64,000 bases of DNA from Pseudomonas sp. (GCA_022448005.1 JAKUTK010000001.1:13528-77527); one strand, 5' to 3'; counted from the stretch's first letter, positions 26,574-39,500 are shown. Notes: generated from the letters alone by a model not told the origin. Translations and numbers: made by a program.

Positions 26574-28571
26574 TCAGTCTTCCAGCAGCTCTTCGGCAAC
26601 CGCGAGGATGTTTTCGACAGTGAAGCCGAACTCCTCGAACAACTGGCCAGCCGGGGCCGATTCGCCGTACGTTGTCATCCCGATGATGCGGCCGTCGAGT
26701 CCGACGTACTTGTACCAGTAGTCCGCATGGGCCGCTTCGATGGCGATGCGCGCGCCGACTTCGACCGGCAGCACGTGCTGCTTCCAGGCGGCGTCCTGCG
26801 CGTCGAAGACGCTAGTGCACGGCATCGACACCACACGCACCTTACGGCCCTGCTCAGTCAGCTTGTCGTAGGCCTGGACGGCCAGACCGACTTCCGAACC
26901 GGTGGAGATGAGGATCAGCTCCGGCTCGCCAGCGCAGTTCTTGAGGATGTAGCCACCCTTGGCAATGGACGACTCGGTTTCGTTGTCGCGAATGTGATAC
27001 GGCAGGTTCTGACGCGAGAAGATCAACGCGCTCGGGCCGTCCTTGCGCTCGACGGCGTGCTTCCACGCCACGGCTGATTCGACAGTGTCGGCCGGGCGCC
27101 AGGTGTCCAGGTTCGGCGTGGTACGCAGGCTGGTCAGCTGCTCGATCGGCTGGTGAGTCGGGCCGTCTTCGCCGAGACCGATGGAGTCGTGGGTGAAAAC
27201 ATAGAGCACACGCTGCTTCATCAGCGCCGACATGCGCACAGCGTTGCGGGCGTATTCCATGAACATCAGGAAGGTGGCGCCGTAAGGAATCAGGCCGCCG
27301 TGCAGCGCAACGCCGTTCATGATCGCAGCCATGCCGAACTCGCGCACGCCGTAGTACATGTAGTTGCCGGAGGCATCTTCGGCGACCACCGGCTTGCAGC
27401 CCTTCCACAGGGTCAGGTTGGAACCAGCCAGGTCCGCCGAGCCGCCGAGCAGCTCAGGCAGCTGCGGGCCGAAGGCATTCAGGCAATTCTGGCTGGCCTT
27501 GCGGCTGGCGATGGTTTCGCCCTTGGTGGCGACTTCACGAATGAACTCGCTCGTCTTTTCCGCAAAGTCGGCCGGCAGCTCACCGGCCATGCGCCGCTTG
27601 AACTCGGATGCCAGACCCGGGAATTCGGCTTCGTACGCGGCGAAGCGCTTGTTCCACTCGTTCTCCGCGTCAGCGCCCTTCTGTTTGGCGTCCCACTCGG
27701 CGTAGATATCGGCCGGAATCTCGAACGGGCCATGCGTCCAGCCCAGCGCCTCACGGGTCAGGGCAATCTCGGCATCGCCGAGCGCGGCACCGTGGCACTC
27801 TTCCTTGCCCTGCTTATTCGGCGAGCCGAAACCGATGATGGTTTTGCAGCAAATCAGCGTCGGCCGGTCGCTCTTGCGCGCCGTCTCGAGTGCCATCTGG
27901 ATTTCGTCGGCGTCATGGCCGTCGACGTTGCGAATCACCTGCCAGCCGTAGGCCTCGAAGCGGCGCGGGGTGTCATCGGTAAACCAGCCATGGACTTCGC
28001 CGTCGATGGAGATGCCGTTGTCATCGTAGAAAGCGACCAGCTTGTTCAGCGCCAGGGTACCGGCCAAGGAGCAGACTTCGTGGGAGATGCCTTCCATCAG
28101 GCAGCCGTCACCCATGAATACATAGGTGTGGTGGTCGACGATCTTGTGCCCGTCGCGGTTGAACTGCGCCGCCATGACTTTCTCGGCCAGGGCGAAGCCC
28201 ACGGCATTCGCCAGTCCCTGACCCAGCGGCCCGGTGGTGGTCTCGACGCCCGCGGTGTAGCCGAACTCCGGGTGACCCGGGGTCTTGCTGTGCAGCTGGC
28301 GGAAGTTCTTCAGGTCGTCGATAGACAGGTCATAGCCGGTCAGATGCAGCAACGAGTAGATCAGCATCGAGCCGTGGCCGTTGGACAGCACGAAGCGGTC
28401 GCGGTCGGCCCAGAGCGGGTTGGTCGGGCTGTGCTTCAGATGATCACGCCAGAGCACCTCGGCGATGTCCGCCATGCCCATGGGGGCACCCGGGTGGCCG
28501 CTGTTGGCTTTCTGCACAGCATCCATGCTGAGGGCGCGGATGGCATTGGCTCGCTCACGACGGCTGGGCAT
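26574..28571 (-). CDS. tkt: Transketolase
   Basis: Thiamine-diphosphate enzyme of the non-oxidative pentose phosphate pathway, transferring two-carbon units between sugar phosphates. The 665 residues show [32 protein letters not shown], the ThDP motif ([21 protein letters not shown] ... [13 protein letters not shown]), the transketolase signature [21 protein letters not shown] and a C-terminal regulatory domain. The ATG at 28571 has CAGGAGA upstream; the frame extends to 28670 without similarity. It heads the tkt-epd-pgk set. Confidence 0.96.
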   Translation of the reverse strand: MPSRRERANAIRALSMDAVQKANSGHPGAPMGMADIAEVLWRDHLKHSPTNPLWADRDRFVLSNGHGSMLIYSLLHLTGYDLSIDDLKNFRQLHSKTPGHPEFGYTAGVETTTGPLGQGLANAVGFALAEKVMAAQFNRDGHKIVDHHTYVFMGDGCLMEGISHEVCSLAGTLALNKLVAFYDDNGISIDGEVHGWFTDDTPRRFEAYGWQVIRNVDGHDADEIQMALETARKSDRPTLICCKTIIGFGSPNKQGKEECHGAALGDAEIALTREALGWTHGPFEIPADIYAEWDAKQKGADAENEWNKRFAAYEAEFPGLASEFKRRMAGELPADFAEKTSEFIREVATKGETIASRKASQNCLNAFGPQLPELLGGSADLAGSNLTLWKGCKPVVAEDASGNYMYYGVREFGMAAIMNGVALHGGLIPYGATFLMFMEYARNAVRMSALMKQRVLYVFTHDSIGLGEDGPTHQPIEQLTSLRTTPNLDTWRPADTVESAVAWKHAVERKDGPSALIFSRQNLPYHIRDNETESSIAKGGYILKNCAGEPELILISTGSEVGLAVQAYDKLTEQGRKVRVVSMPCTSVFDAQDAAWKQHVLPVEVGARIAIEAAHADYWYKYVGLDGRIIGMTTYGESAPAGQLFEEFGFTVENILAVAEELLED

Positions 28572-28679
28572 CGCTGAATCTCCTGCGGGGGTGTACGAAG
28601 AAAAAGGCGGCCATTTTCCCCTACCGCGGGTGGCGGGGCAATGACTGAATAAGGGCCACGCCGCCGCCAACGTCCGCCT

Positions 28680-29600
28680 TTAGTCGAGCAGCCTGACGCC
28701 ACAGCTGCCGATGTCCGGCAAATGCTGCAGAAGGTAGTCCTTCATCCGGCTCAGCGTCTGGGGCGTCTCACCGGCTGCCGGCCATACCAGGTAATAGCTA
28801 TCGCCTGAGCGCACCGCCTGGTCGAACGGCAGCATCAGCGAGCCTTTGCGTAATTCGGCGCGGACCAACGCCAGGTCGCCGATCGAGATGCCATGCCCTT
28901 GCGCCGCCGCGGAAATTCCCAGCTCCAGCGTGTCGAACAGCTTGCCTTGCTGCCAGTTGACTGACTCGACCCAGCCGACGCGCTGCAACCAGCGTCGCCA
29001 ATCCCGACAGTCACGCGAGGGGTGAATCAGCGATGCATCGGCGAGGCGCGCGGCTGTCCAGGGTGATCCGCCCTGAAACTCCGGTGAGCAGACCGGCACC
29101 AGCCACTCATCGAACAACTTGACCCGGTTCCAGTCCGCCGGAAACCCGCCATGGCCGAGCAGGATGGCGCAATCAAAAGGCTCGTTGTGGAAGTCCACCG
29201 AATCGAGGTCCATCCAGGCACTGGTCAGTTGCACGCGGTCCTGCGGATGGTCGAGCTGGAAACTCTCCAGCGCGCCAAGGAGCCAGCGCATCGTCAGCGT
29301 CGACGGCGCTTTCAGCCGGAGTGCATCCTGCTGACGGTTGATGGCGATGCAGGCGTTCTCGATGGTTCGGAAGCCGACCTTGAGTTCCTGCGCCAGCAGC
29401 CGTCCGGTGTCGGTCAGTGCCAGCCGTGAACCGCGCCGCTCGAAGAGCGGGCAGCCGAGGCTTTCTTCCAGCGTCTTCACGTGTCGACTGACCGCACTCT
29501 GGGTAATGCACAGACTTTCCGCGGCCTGTGTGAACGAGCCGAAGCGTGCCGCGACCTCAAAGGCGCGCAGCGCATAGAGCGGCGGCATGCGCAACGTCAT
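28680..29600 (-). CDS. LysR-family transcriptional regulator (GcvA-like)
   Basis: A 306-residue LysR regulator: N-terminal winged helix-turn-helix (PPLYALRAFEVAARFGSFTQAAESLCITQSAVSRHVKTLEESLG) and a C-terminal effector-binding domain of the GcvA/AmpR type. The Met at 29600 has GGAG nine bases upstream; the Met at 29618 lies inside a perfect palindrome and lacks a site, so I prefer the shorter form. It is divergent from the oxygenase-exporter pair and probably controls it. Confidence 0.88.
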   Translation of the reverse strand: MTLRMPPLYALRAFEVAARFGSFTQAAESLCITQSAVSRHVKTLEESLGCPLFERRGSRLALTDTGRLLAQELKVGFRTIENACIAINRQQDALRLKAPSTLTMRWLLGALESFQLDHPQDRVQLTSAWMDLDSVDFHNEPFDCAILLGHGGFPADWNRVKLFDEWLVPVCSPEFQGGSPWTAARLADASLIHPSRDCRDWRRWLQRVGWVESVNWQQGKLFDTLELGISAAAQGHGISIGDLALVRAELRKGSLMLPFDQAVRSGDSYYLVWPAAGETPQTLSRMKDYLLQHLPDIGSCGVRLLD

Positions 29601-29614
29601 GCCGGCAGACTCCA

Positions 29615-29633
29615 GCATGAGTAAAACTCATGC
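29615..29633. promoter_or_regulatory. 19-bp palindromic LysR-type operator
   Basis: GCATGAGT-AAA-ACTCATGC is a perfect 8-bp inverted repeat with a three-base centre. It contains a T-N11-A core (TGAGTAAAACTCA), the classical LysR box. It lies 15 bases upstream of the LysR start and about 130 bases upstream of the oxygenase gene, suiting autoregulation and divergent control. Confidence 0.65.
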
Positions 29634-29740
29634 CATATGGTCGTTTTTTCCATTTTGCAACCCTCCAGGCCCCACCAATACTCGCCAGCAATCGGGCCAG
29701 CCACGCGCTGACACCGACTCAAAAAAGAGGCCTCTGCCTG

Positions 29741-29757
29741 TATAACGCTAGGGAAGG
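29741..29757 (+). promoter_or_regulatory. -10 element and ribosome-binding site of the oxygenase gene
   Basis: TATAAC at 29741-29746 is a good -10 element, though no clear -35 is present, consistent with activator dependence. GGGAAGGA follows, placing the ATG at 29763 with a very short leader. Confidence 0.35.
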
Positions 29758-29762
29758 ATGAC

Positions 29763-30659
29763 ATGCCCACTCGTGAGTTCGATCAACTTTTATCTGCCAG
29801 CATTCGTCACGGGGGGCTCAGTCAGGCGCAGATAGCGGATATCCTCGATTTCAAGCTGATGGGTAACGCCAAGGGTTTTCTCCTCGTGGAGGACACGGAC
29901 ATCGGCGAGATCCCGCCGACGCCCGCCTCACGCACCGAGCTGAACAAGCAAGACGACCGCAGCGAGCGCCTGCTGCTGCAAGCTACCGCCCTGCTGGGCG
30001 AACCCATCGGCTACGTGCAGGAATCGGGCGGCTGCATCGTCAACAATTTTTTCCCGCAGCAGACGCAGTCACGCGCCGCGACGTCGGACAGCTTCGACAC
30101 CGAACTCGACCTGCACACCGAGAACGCTTTTCACGCGATCCAGCCCGACTACTTGCTGCTGCTCTGCCTGCGCCAGGACCCGGCGGCTGAAGCGGTTACC
30201 TACATTGCTTCGGCCGAACGCATTCTCGACCGGCTTTCCTACGAAGATCAGGTGTTCTTTCTCAACGAGCCGTACAACTTTCTCTCCGACTACGGCCCCA
30301 GCGAAAAGAACCAGCGCATCGATATCAACAAGCATCAGACCGTGCTCTACGGCGACCCCGACGCGCCCTTTCTGCGCTTCGACCCGCAATTCATGGTCGC
30401 CTACAGCGATCGGGCTCAGCGTGCATTGGACCGGCTGCGCGCCATTGCCTGGGAGGTGGTCGAGCCGGTGCGGCTCACCCGTGGCGACCTGCTGATCATC
30501 GACAACCGTCGTACCGCACACGCACGTAGCCCCTTCACGGCCCGTTTCGATGGCAGCGACCGCTGGATGCAGCGCACCTTCGCCAGCTGCAACCTGCGCT
30601 TCTACACCGAAAAGCTGGGCAAGCAATCGCGCATCTTCGAACTGGTAACCGAGCTATGA
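29763..30659 (+). CDS. Fe(II)/2-oxoglutarate oxygenase, amino-acid hydroxylase-like (AsnO/VioC/clavaminate synthase group)
   Basis: A 298-residue TauD-superfamily protein. The iron ligands are probably H118 and E120 in LDLHTENAFH, plus H253 in IDNRRTAHARSPF; R267 or R271 (DRWMQRTF) would bind 2-oxoglutarate. The His-x-Glu form and the following PDYLLLLCLRQD resemble the clavaminate synthase / asparagine oxygenase / arginine or lysine hydroxylase group, which act on free amino acids, rather than taurine dioxygenases. The stop overlaps a LysE exporter start by 4 bases, so the product or substrate is probably an amino acid. The exact substrate cannot be told. Confidence 0.85.
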   Translation: MPTREFDQLLSASIRHGGLSQAQIADILDFKLMGNAKGFLLVEDTDIGEIPPTPASRTELNKQDDRSERLLLQATALLGEPIGYVQESGGCIVNNFFPQQTQSRAATSDSFDTELDLHTENAFHAIQPDYLLLLCLRQDPAAEAVTYIASAERILDRLSYEDQVFFLNEPYNFLSDYGPSEKNQRIDINKHQTVLYGDPDAPFLRFDPQFMVAYSDRAQRALDRLRAIAWEVVEPVRLTRGDLLIIDNRRTAHARSPFTARFDGSDRWMQRTFASCNLRFYTEKLGKQSRIFELVTEL

Positions 30660-31261
30660 ACGCCACCTATCTCGCCTTTGCTGCCGCTGTCGCCCTGCTG
30701 ATCGCCTCCCCCGGCCCGGTCGTCGCACTGGTGGTCGCCGATGCGCGGCGCAGCTGGCCGGCCTGGACCATTCTCGGCGGCGTGATTTCCGCGCAACTGC
30801 TGTTGATCGCTGCGCTGATGGTGATCTACCTGGCCCTGGACCTGAAACCGGTGATTCTCGAATGGGGCCAGGTGCTCGGCGGGCTCTACCTGATCTGGCT
30901 CGGTGCCGACGGCCTCTGCGGCGGGGGCGGTGGAGAAGCTAAGGAGCTGCCGCGCCCGCAATCGCATTACTTCTGGCGGGCCATGGCGGTCGGACTGTCC
31001 AACCCCAAGGACATCCTATTCTTTCTCGCCTTTCTGCCAGGCTTCATTCTGCCGGCGCAACCCTTCGCGCCGCAGGCGCTGGCGCTGATCGCCATTTGGG
31101 CATTGGTCGATGTTTCGATTTTGATCACCTACAGCCTGGTGTCACGCCAGTTGTCGAGCAATGATCGCCTGCAGGGGCTACTTGATCTGCTGCCCAATTT
31201 CTTTCTACTGGCGCTGGGTCTGGTGTCCTGCGGCATGGGCGTCAATAGCCTGATCAGTTAA
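30656..31261 (+). CDS. LysE/RhtB-family amino acid exporter
   Basis: A 201-residue inner-membrane protein with about six transmembrane helices and the LysE N-terminal signature (AVALLIASPGPVVALVVADARR), plus VGLSNPKDILFFLAFLPGF in the middle. Members export amino acids and derivatives. It is translationally coupled (ATGA) to the upstream oxygenase, so it probably exports the hydroxylated amino acid or protects from its substrate. A Gly-rich loop (GGGGGEAKE) lies between helices 3 and 4. Confidence 0.88.
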   Translation: MNATYLAFAAAVALLIASPGPVVALVVADARRSWPAWTILGGVISAQLLLIAALMVIYLALDLKPVILEWGQVLGGLYLIWLGADGLCGGGGGEAKELPRPQSHYFWRAMAVGLSNPKDILFFLAFLPGFILPAQPFAPQALALIAIWALVDVSILITYSLVSRQLSSNDRLQGLLDLLPNFFLLALGLVSCGMGVNSLIS

Positions 31262-31273
31262 GGCGTCGCTTGT

Positions 31274-31299
31274 CCAATATCAAAACTTTTTGATATTGG
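31274..31299. promoter_or_regulatory. 26-bp near-perfect palindrome, probable operator of the ArsR/methyltransferase regulator
   Basis: CCAATATCAAAA (31274-31285) and TTTTGATATTGG (31288-31299) are exact reverse complements with a two-base CT centre. It begins 41 bases upstream of the regulator's ATG, at the upstream edge of a plausible promoter (TTGCTG 31302-31307, TAGACT 31325-31330). Its size and symmetry suit a dimeric ArsR-type repressor acting on its own gene and on metK. Confidence 0.75.
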
Positions 31300-31339
31300 C
31301 ATTGCTGGACGAAAATCGACCGACTAGACTGCGCTGCCT

Positions 31340-32341
31340 ATGAGCCTGCGCATTCCCCAGATGTCTTTCGACGACAGCGATCAGCTCGCCGCCCTGTGCA
31401 AGGCCGGCGGCGATTCGCTGCGGTTGAACGTATTGCGCGCTCTGGCCAGCGACTCGTTCGGCGTACTCGAGCTGGCGCAGATTTTTGCCACCGGACAATC
31501 CGGCATCAGCCATCACCTCAAGGTACTGACCCTGGCCGGCCTGCTGGCGACGCGCCGTGAAGGCAACGCAATCTTTTACCGCCGCGCCCTGCCTCAGAGC
31601 GACAACCTCGGAGGCAAGCTGCATGCAGCCCTGCTCGAAGAAGTCGATCAGCTGAGCCTGCCGCTCGATGTGCAGGCGCGCATCGCTGCCGTGCATGCCC
31701 AGCGCAGCGCCGCCAGCGAAGACTTCTTCGCAAGAATGGCCGGCAGCTTCCAGGCCCGGCAGGACATGATCGCCGGCTTCCCGCAGTACCGCGACAGCGT
31801 GGTCGCGCTGCTCGATGCGCTGAGTCTTCCAGCCCAGGCTACAGCGCTGGAAGTAGGCCCCGGCGACGGCGGCTTTCTGCCGGAACTGGCTCATCGGTTC
31901 GCCCGAGTGGTCGCGGTGGACAACAGCCGGGCAATGCTCGAGCTGGCTCGCTCACGTTGCGAGCAGGATGCGCTGGAAAATGTCGAGTTGAAACTTGCAG
32001 ACGCATTGCAGGACGAATGTCCGTCAGCCGATTGCGTTGTGCTGAACATGGTTTTGCATCATCTGGCCGCGCCAGGTGAAGCACTCAAGCAACTGGCGCG
32101 GTTGGTGAACGTGGGCGGTAGCCTGCTGATCACCGAGCTGTGCAGCCACAACCAGAGTTGGGCCAAGGAGGCCTGCGGCGATCTCTGGCTGGGCTTCGAA
32201 CAGGACGATCTGGCCCGTTGGGCCGATGCCGCGGGGCTCACGCCCGGCGAGAGCCTCTACATTGGCTTGAAAAACGGTTTTCAGATCCAGACCCGGTACT
32301 TCTCCCGGCTCGCCCCTGACAGCCGACTCACCCACCGGTAA
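31340..32341 (+). CDS. ArsR-family regulator fused to SAM methyltransferase domain (SahR-like)
   Basis: A 333-residue protein with an N-terminal ArsR winged helix (about 15-85; VLELAQIFATGQSGISHHLKVLTLAGLL) and a C-terminal class I methyltransferase fold (about 150-310; ALEVGPGDGGFLPELAHRF, then ADCVVLNMVLHHLAAP). It has no metal-binding Cys pair of the ArsR/SmtB type. It sits 14 bases before metK. ArsR-type SahR regulators respond to S-adenosylhomocysteine and repress SAM-cycle genes in several proteobacteria, so the methyltransferase fold probably acts as a SAM/SAH sensor here. Function by homology and context. Confidence 0.82.
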   Translation: MSLRIPQMSFDDSDQLAALCKAGGDSLRLNVLRALASDSFGVLELAQIFATGQSGISHHLKVLTLAGLLATRREGNAIFYRRALPQSDNLGGKLHAALLEEVDQLSLPLDVQARIAAVHAQRSAASEDFFARMAGSFQARQDMIAGFPQYRDSVVALLDALSLPAQATALEVGPGDGGFLPELAHRFARVVAVDNSRAMLELARSRCEQDALENVELKLADALQDECPSADCVVLNMVLHHLAAPGEALKQLARLVNVGGSLLITELCSHNQSWAKEACGDLWLGFEQDDLARWADAAGLTPGESLYIGLKNGFQIQTRYFSRLAPDSRLTHR

Positions 32342-32355
32342 TTAGGAACCGATAG

Positions 32356-33546
<1,191 letters not shown>

Positions 33547-33563
33547 AACACAGCCCGCAGGCA

Positions 33564-33604
33564 CAAAAAAAGCCCCGCCAGCAAAAGCTGAGCGGGGCTT
33601 TTTC
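33564..33604. terminator. Bidirectional terminator between metK and the ABC permease gene
   Basis: AAGCCCCGC (33570-33578) pairs with GCGGGGCTT (33592-33600); A residues precede and T residues follow, so it works for both convergent operons. Confidence 0.9.
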
Positions 33605-33611
33605 ATTCAGG

Positions 33612-34369
33612 CTAGTTCTTCAACCGATAGCCCGTCTTAAAGATCCACCAGATCAACCCGAGGCACAGCGCCAGGAAGCCCAGCGTCATGGCCAGGCTGA
33701 TGCCGACGTTGACGTCGGACACCCCGTAGAAGCTCCAGCGAAAGCCACTGATCAGGTACACCACCGGGTTGAACAGCGTGACCTTCTGCCAGAGCGGCGG
33801 AAGCATCTCGATGGAGTAGAAACTGCCGCCCAGAAAAGCCAGCGGCATGACGATCAGCGATGGGACGATCTGCAGCTTTTCCCAACCGTCCGCCCAGATG
33901 CCGATGATGAAACCGAACAGGCAGAAGGTCACCGCCGTCAGCACTAGAAACAGCGCCATCACAAAGGGATGAGCGATCTCGTAATCGACGAACAAGCGCG
34001 CCGTGAGAAGGATCACCAGGCCGAGAATGATCGACTTGGTCGCTGCCGCACCGACATAGCCGATCACGATCTCCAGATACGAAACTGGCGCCGACAGCAC
34101 TTCGTAGATCGTGCCGGAATAGCGCGGCATGTAGATGCCGAACGATGCGTTGGAAATGCTCTCGGTGAGCAGCGCCATCATGATCAGGCCGGGGATGATA
34201 AAGGCGCCGTAGGGAATGCCGTGCATCGCCTCCATGCGCGAACCGATGGCCGAACCGAAGACCACGAAATACAGCGATGTGGAAATAACCGGGGTGGCGA
34301 TGCTTTGCAACAGCGTGCGCCAGGTGCGCGCCAGCTCGAACAGATAGATGGCGCGGATTGCATGGAAAT

Positions 34370-34373
<4 letters not shown>
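33612..34373 (-). CDS. ABC-2 type transporter permease (YadH-like)
   Basis: A 253-residue inner-membrane permease with six transmembrane helices and the ABC-2 signature region ([38 protein letters not shown]). Its start overlaps the ATPase stop by 4 bases. Together they form a YadGH-type exporter whose substrate is unknown. Confidence 0.9.
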
Positions 34374-35317
<944 letters not shown>

Positions 35318-35346
35318 AACATTTGGCTGACGATTGTACGGCGCTG

Positions 35347-35366
35347 TTGATTAGCTCACTAATCAA
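35347..35366. promoter_or_regulatory. Inverted repeat in the divergent ABC/ferric-reductase promoter region
   Basis: TTGATTAG (35347-35354) and CTAATCAA (35359-35366) with the spacer CTCA form a perfect 8-4-8 operator-like site, about 30 bases from the ABC ATPase start. The binding protein is unknown. Confidence 0.45.
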
Positions 35367-35372
35367 TGCTGT

Positions 35373-35387
35373 TGATAACGATCATGC
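35373..35387 (+). promoter_or_regulatory. Partial Fur-box-like sequence
   Basis: TGATAAC-G-ATCATGC resembles the 7-1-7 Fur motif (TGATAAT-N-ATTATCA) well on the left half and weakly on the right. Its position 60 bases before a ferric-reductase-like start would fit iron control; the match is only partial. Confidence 0.25.
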
Positions 35388-35447
35388 CCACAGCCGTATC
35401 GCAAGCGCATGCTGCTCATGCCGTCAGCACAACAGGAGGGGCCTTGT

Positions 35448-36781
35448 ATGCATCGGATCAGACTGGCCTTCGTCACGCTGTTCACAACCGTAACCGTTCT
35501 TTGGCTCACCACAGCTGGCGTCGTCCCAGTCGACTACTCCCGTTTCTGGCCGCTGCGCGCAGACATGGTTCATTACAGTGGCGCTCTTGCCATCACCGCC
35601 ATGAGCGCGGCGATCTACCTGCCATCCGCCCACAGCGGCTGGAGCGCCTGCTGGGCGGACTGGACAAGAACTACCGGTTGCATAAATGGCTTGGCCTCGC
35701 CGCCTTGGTGATATCGGCAGTGCATTGGGGCTGGGCGCAAATTCCTAAATGGCTGGTGGATTTAGGCTGGCTCCAACCTCCAGCGCGACGCGGCGCGGGT
35801 CAGATCCAGGAAGGGCTGATCGGTTGGCTCCACCAGCAGCGCGGCTTTGCCGAGGATATCGGTGAGTGGGCGTTCTACCTGGCCGCGCTGCTAATCATCC
35901 TCGCGCTGCTCAAGCAGTTCCCCTATCGCTGGTTCTTCAAGACGCATCGCTGGCTTGGCCTGGTCTATCTAATGCTGGTAGCGCACAGCGTGATGCTGAT
36001 GCCGCCGGTCTACTGGTCTTCAGTGTTGGGCGTCACCATGGCTTTGCTACTTGCCGCCGGCTCGTTCGCGGCGGGCGTCTCGTTGTTGCGTCGGGTAGGT
36101 CGCAGACATCAGGTGGTCGGCCACATTGAAGAACTCACCTACCACGCCGACAACCGCGTTTTGCAGGTGCACATAATGTTGGACGGCGCCTGGCCGGGGC
36201 ACACGCCGGGGCAGTTCGCCTTTGTCACATTTGACGAGACTGAAGGCCCGCACCCGTTCAGCCTATCGAGTGCCTGGCAGAACGACGGCCAGCTGTCGTT
36301 CTCGATAAAAGGCATCGGTGACTACACCCGCACCCTGCCGCAAACATTGCACAGCGGCGATGCCGTCACGATAGAAGGCCCTTACGGCTGTTTTGATTTT
36401 CGCGGACGCGCACCAGCACAGATCTGGATTGCCGGCGGCATTGGCATTGCGCCTTTCATCAGCCAACTGCAGGCGCTGGCGGCGGATAAAGAGCAACGCC
36501 ACCAAGTCGATCTTTTCTACTGCACCGGTGCACCGGACCAGGGCTTCATCGCGGGCCTGGAAGCGCTGGCGGAAGCAGCCCGCATACGCCTGCACGTCCT
36601 GACGACAGCCGAACAGGGCCGGCTTACGCCAGCACGGGTTCGCCAGCTGCTTCCTGACTGGCAAAACCGCGACGTCTGGTTCTGCGGGCCGGCCCGCTTC
36701 GGCAGCGAACTGCGTCATGACCTGACCGAGCACGGCCTGCCGGCCAGCGATTTCCATCAGGAACTGTTCAACATGCGCTAG
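35448..36781 (+). pseudogene. Ferric-reductase-like transmembrane flavoprotein, interrupted by a frameshift
   Basis: Membrane flavocytochrome of the ferric reductase/NADPH oxidase type (about 445 residues if restored): haem-binding helices with His pairs (RLHKWLGLAALVISAVHWG, THRWLGLVYLMLVAHS), an FAD-binding barrel (HPFSLSSAW) and an NAD-binding domain (IWIAGGIGIAPFISQLQAL ... WFCGPARFG). The start MHRIRLAFVTL at 35448 has GGAGGG upstream. Translation runs in frame to the Leu codon at 35619-35621, but the conserved continuation AIRPQRLERLLGG is in another frame starting at 35621. One missing G (CTGGCC to CTGCC) explains it. It is either a recent inactivating mutation or a sequencing error; the rest is intact. 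Confidence 0.8.
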
Positions 36782-36830
36782 CGCACGGCCGCAGCTGAGC
36801 ATGGGGGGCAGAATGTGCCGACCTCAATGA

Positions 36831-38519
<1,689 letters not shown>

Positions 38520-38576
38520 CGGCACTTCACCGCTCGCCTCCAGTCATATGACATCACAACAAAAAAGGACCTGTGC

Positions 38577-38957
38577 ATGACCGGCCGGCACAATCTCCTC
38601 GCTTTTATGCTGTTCTGCCTTTGCGTGAATCAGCCAGCGATGGCCGCCGCAGAGACGGATGCCACGTGCAGCGCTCAGCGCGAGCACATCAGCCAGCAGA
38701 TAAAGGACGCCCGCCTGAAGGGCGACAGCGGTCAACGCGTTTTACTGGAAGCTCAGCTGCAAAACCTGACCGAGCGCTGCAGTGGTGTAGTCCCGCTGCA
38801 GCCCAACCACGCTGAAATCGAACGCGCGATGCGCCTGGCGACGACGCGCGAAGCGCAGCTGCGCGAGGCGTTGGGAACGGGTGATCCGCAGGTAATCGAG
38901 GTGAGCAAGCGGCGCCTCGATCAGGCGCGCAAGCAATTGGAAGCGGCGAAACACTGA
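38577..38957 (+). CDS. DUF1090-family periplasmic protein
   Basis: A 126-residue secreted protein with a signal peptide (about 1-24, LLAFMLFCLCVNQPAMA) and a helical domain typical of DUF1090 (CSAQREHISQQIKDARLKGD, LEAQLQNLTERC, with a pair of Cys). Highly charged coiled helices fill the C-terminus. AAGGA lies seven bases upstream of the ATG. It follows ligB after 57 bases in the same direction. Function unknown; YqjC-like proteins belong here. Confidence 0.85.
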   Translation: MTGRHNLLAFMLFCLCVNQPAMAAAETDATCSAQREHISQQIKDARLKGDSGQRVLLEAQLQNLTERCSGVVPLQPNHAEIERAMRLATTREAQLREALGTGDPQVIEVSKRRLDQARKQLEAAKH

Positions 38958-38978
38958 CCGCGTTCCTCACCCGCATAA

Positions 38979-39428
38979 TCAATAGGCGCGAAATTCCTTG
39001 TGGCAGGCCTCGCATGCATCTTCGACCTGCTGAAATGCCGGCGCGACACTTTCCGCAGTCACCGCCGACCCTGTGGTTGCTGCCACGAGCGCGGCAGTAC
39101 GGGCCTCGAGTTCACGAGCCATCTGCTTGAACCGTGCCTGCTGTTGCCAGACGTCGTCACGGGCATCGCTCTGCGCTTCCTTGACCTCTGGGTAGTACTG
39201 CCAAGGCTGGCGGGACAACTGATCAAGCTTCACCGCTCCGCTGGTGAAGCCTTCCGGGTCGAACGGCAGGCGACCGCGCAGCATGCCGCCCAGGTCTTCC
39301 TTGACGTCGAGCATCTGCTGATAGATGGCCTTGCGCTTGCCGAGAGGAGAATCCGGATCGATGCGATCACAGCCAGCCAACAGCGCCAACACGGTGACCA
39401 GCGACACACTCAACGGCAACAACTTCAT
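38979..39428 (-). CDS. Cytochrome c'-like lipoprotein
   Basis: A 149-residue exported protein with a lipoprotein signal (MKLLPLSVSLVTVLALLAGC; lipobox LAGC) and a four-helix domain ending in the haem c motif CEACH (139-143), the position typical of cytochrome c'/c556 proteins. Such proteins bind NO or serve electron transfer in the periplasm. It is convergent with the DUF1090 gene and downstream of a Cys-rich exported protein. Confidence 0.88.
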   Translation of the reverse strand: MKLLPLSVSLVTVLALLAGCDRIDPDSPLGKRKAIYQQMLDVKEDLGGMLRGRLPFDPEGFTSGAVKLDQLSRQPWQYYPEVKEAQSDARDDVWQQQARFKQMARELEARTAALVAATTGSAVTAESVAPAFQQVEDACEACHKEFRAY

Positions 39429-39500
39429 GGTTCGACTACTCGCAAATACAACGGCCGGCGATTATCGCCCCTGCCAGCCGTATCACCAAACCTCATCCGC

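Noticed and set aside
27153-28577. A 474-codon plus-strand frame opposite transketolase
   Set aside because: Antisense shadow; transketolase is complete and conserved on the minus strand.
35366-35447. Extension of the ferric-reductase frame upstream to 35366
   Set aside because: The extended N-terminus (HAVHNRNRSLAHHSWRR...) is unlike any membrane protein; the correct N-terminus is in the other frame from 35448, showing a frameshift instead.
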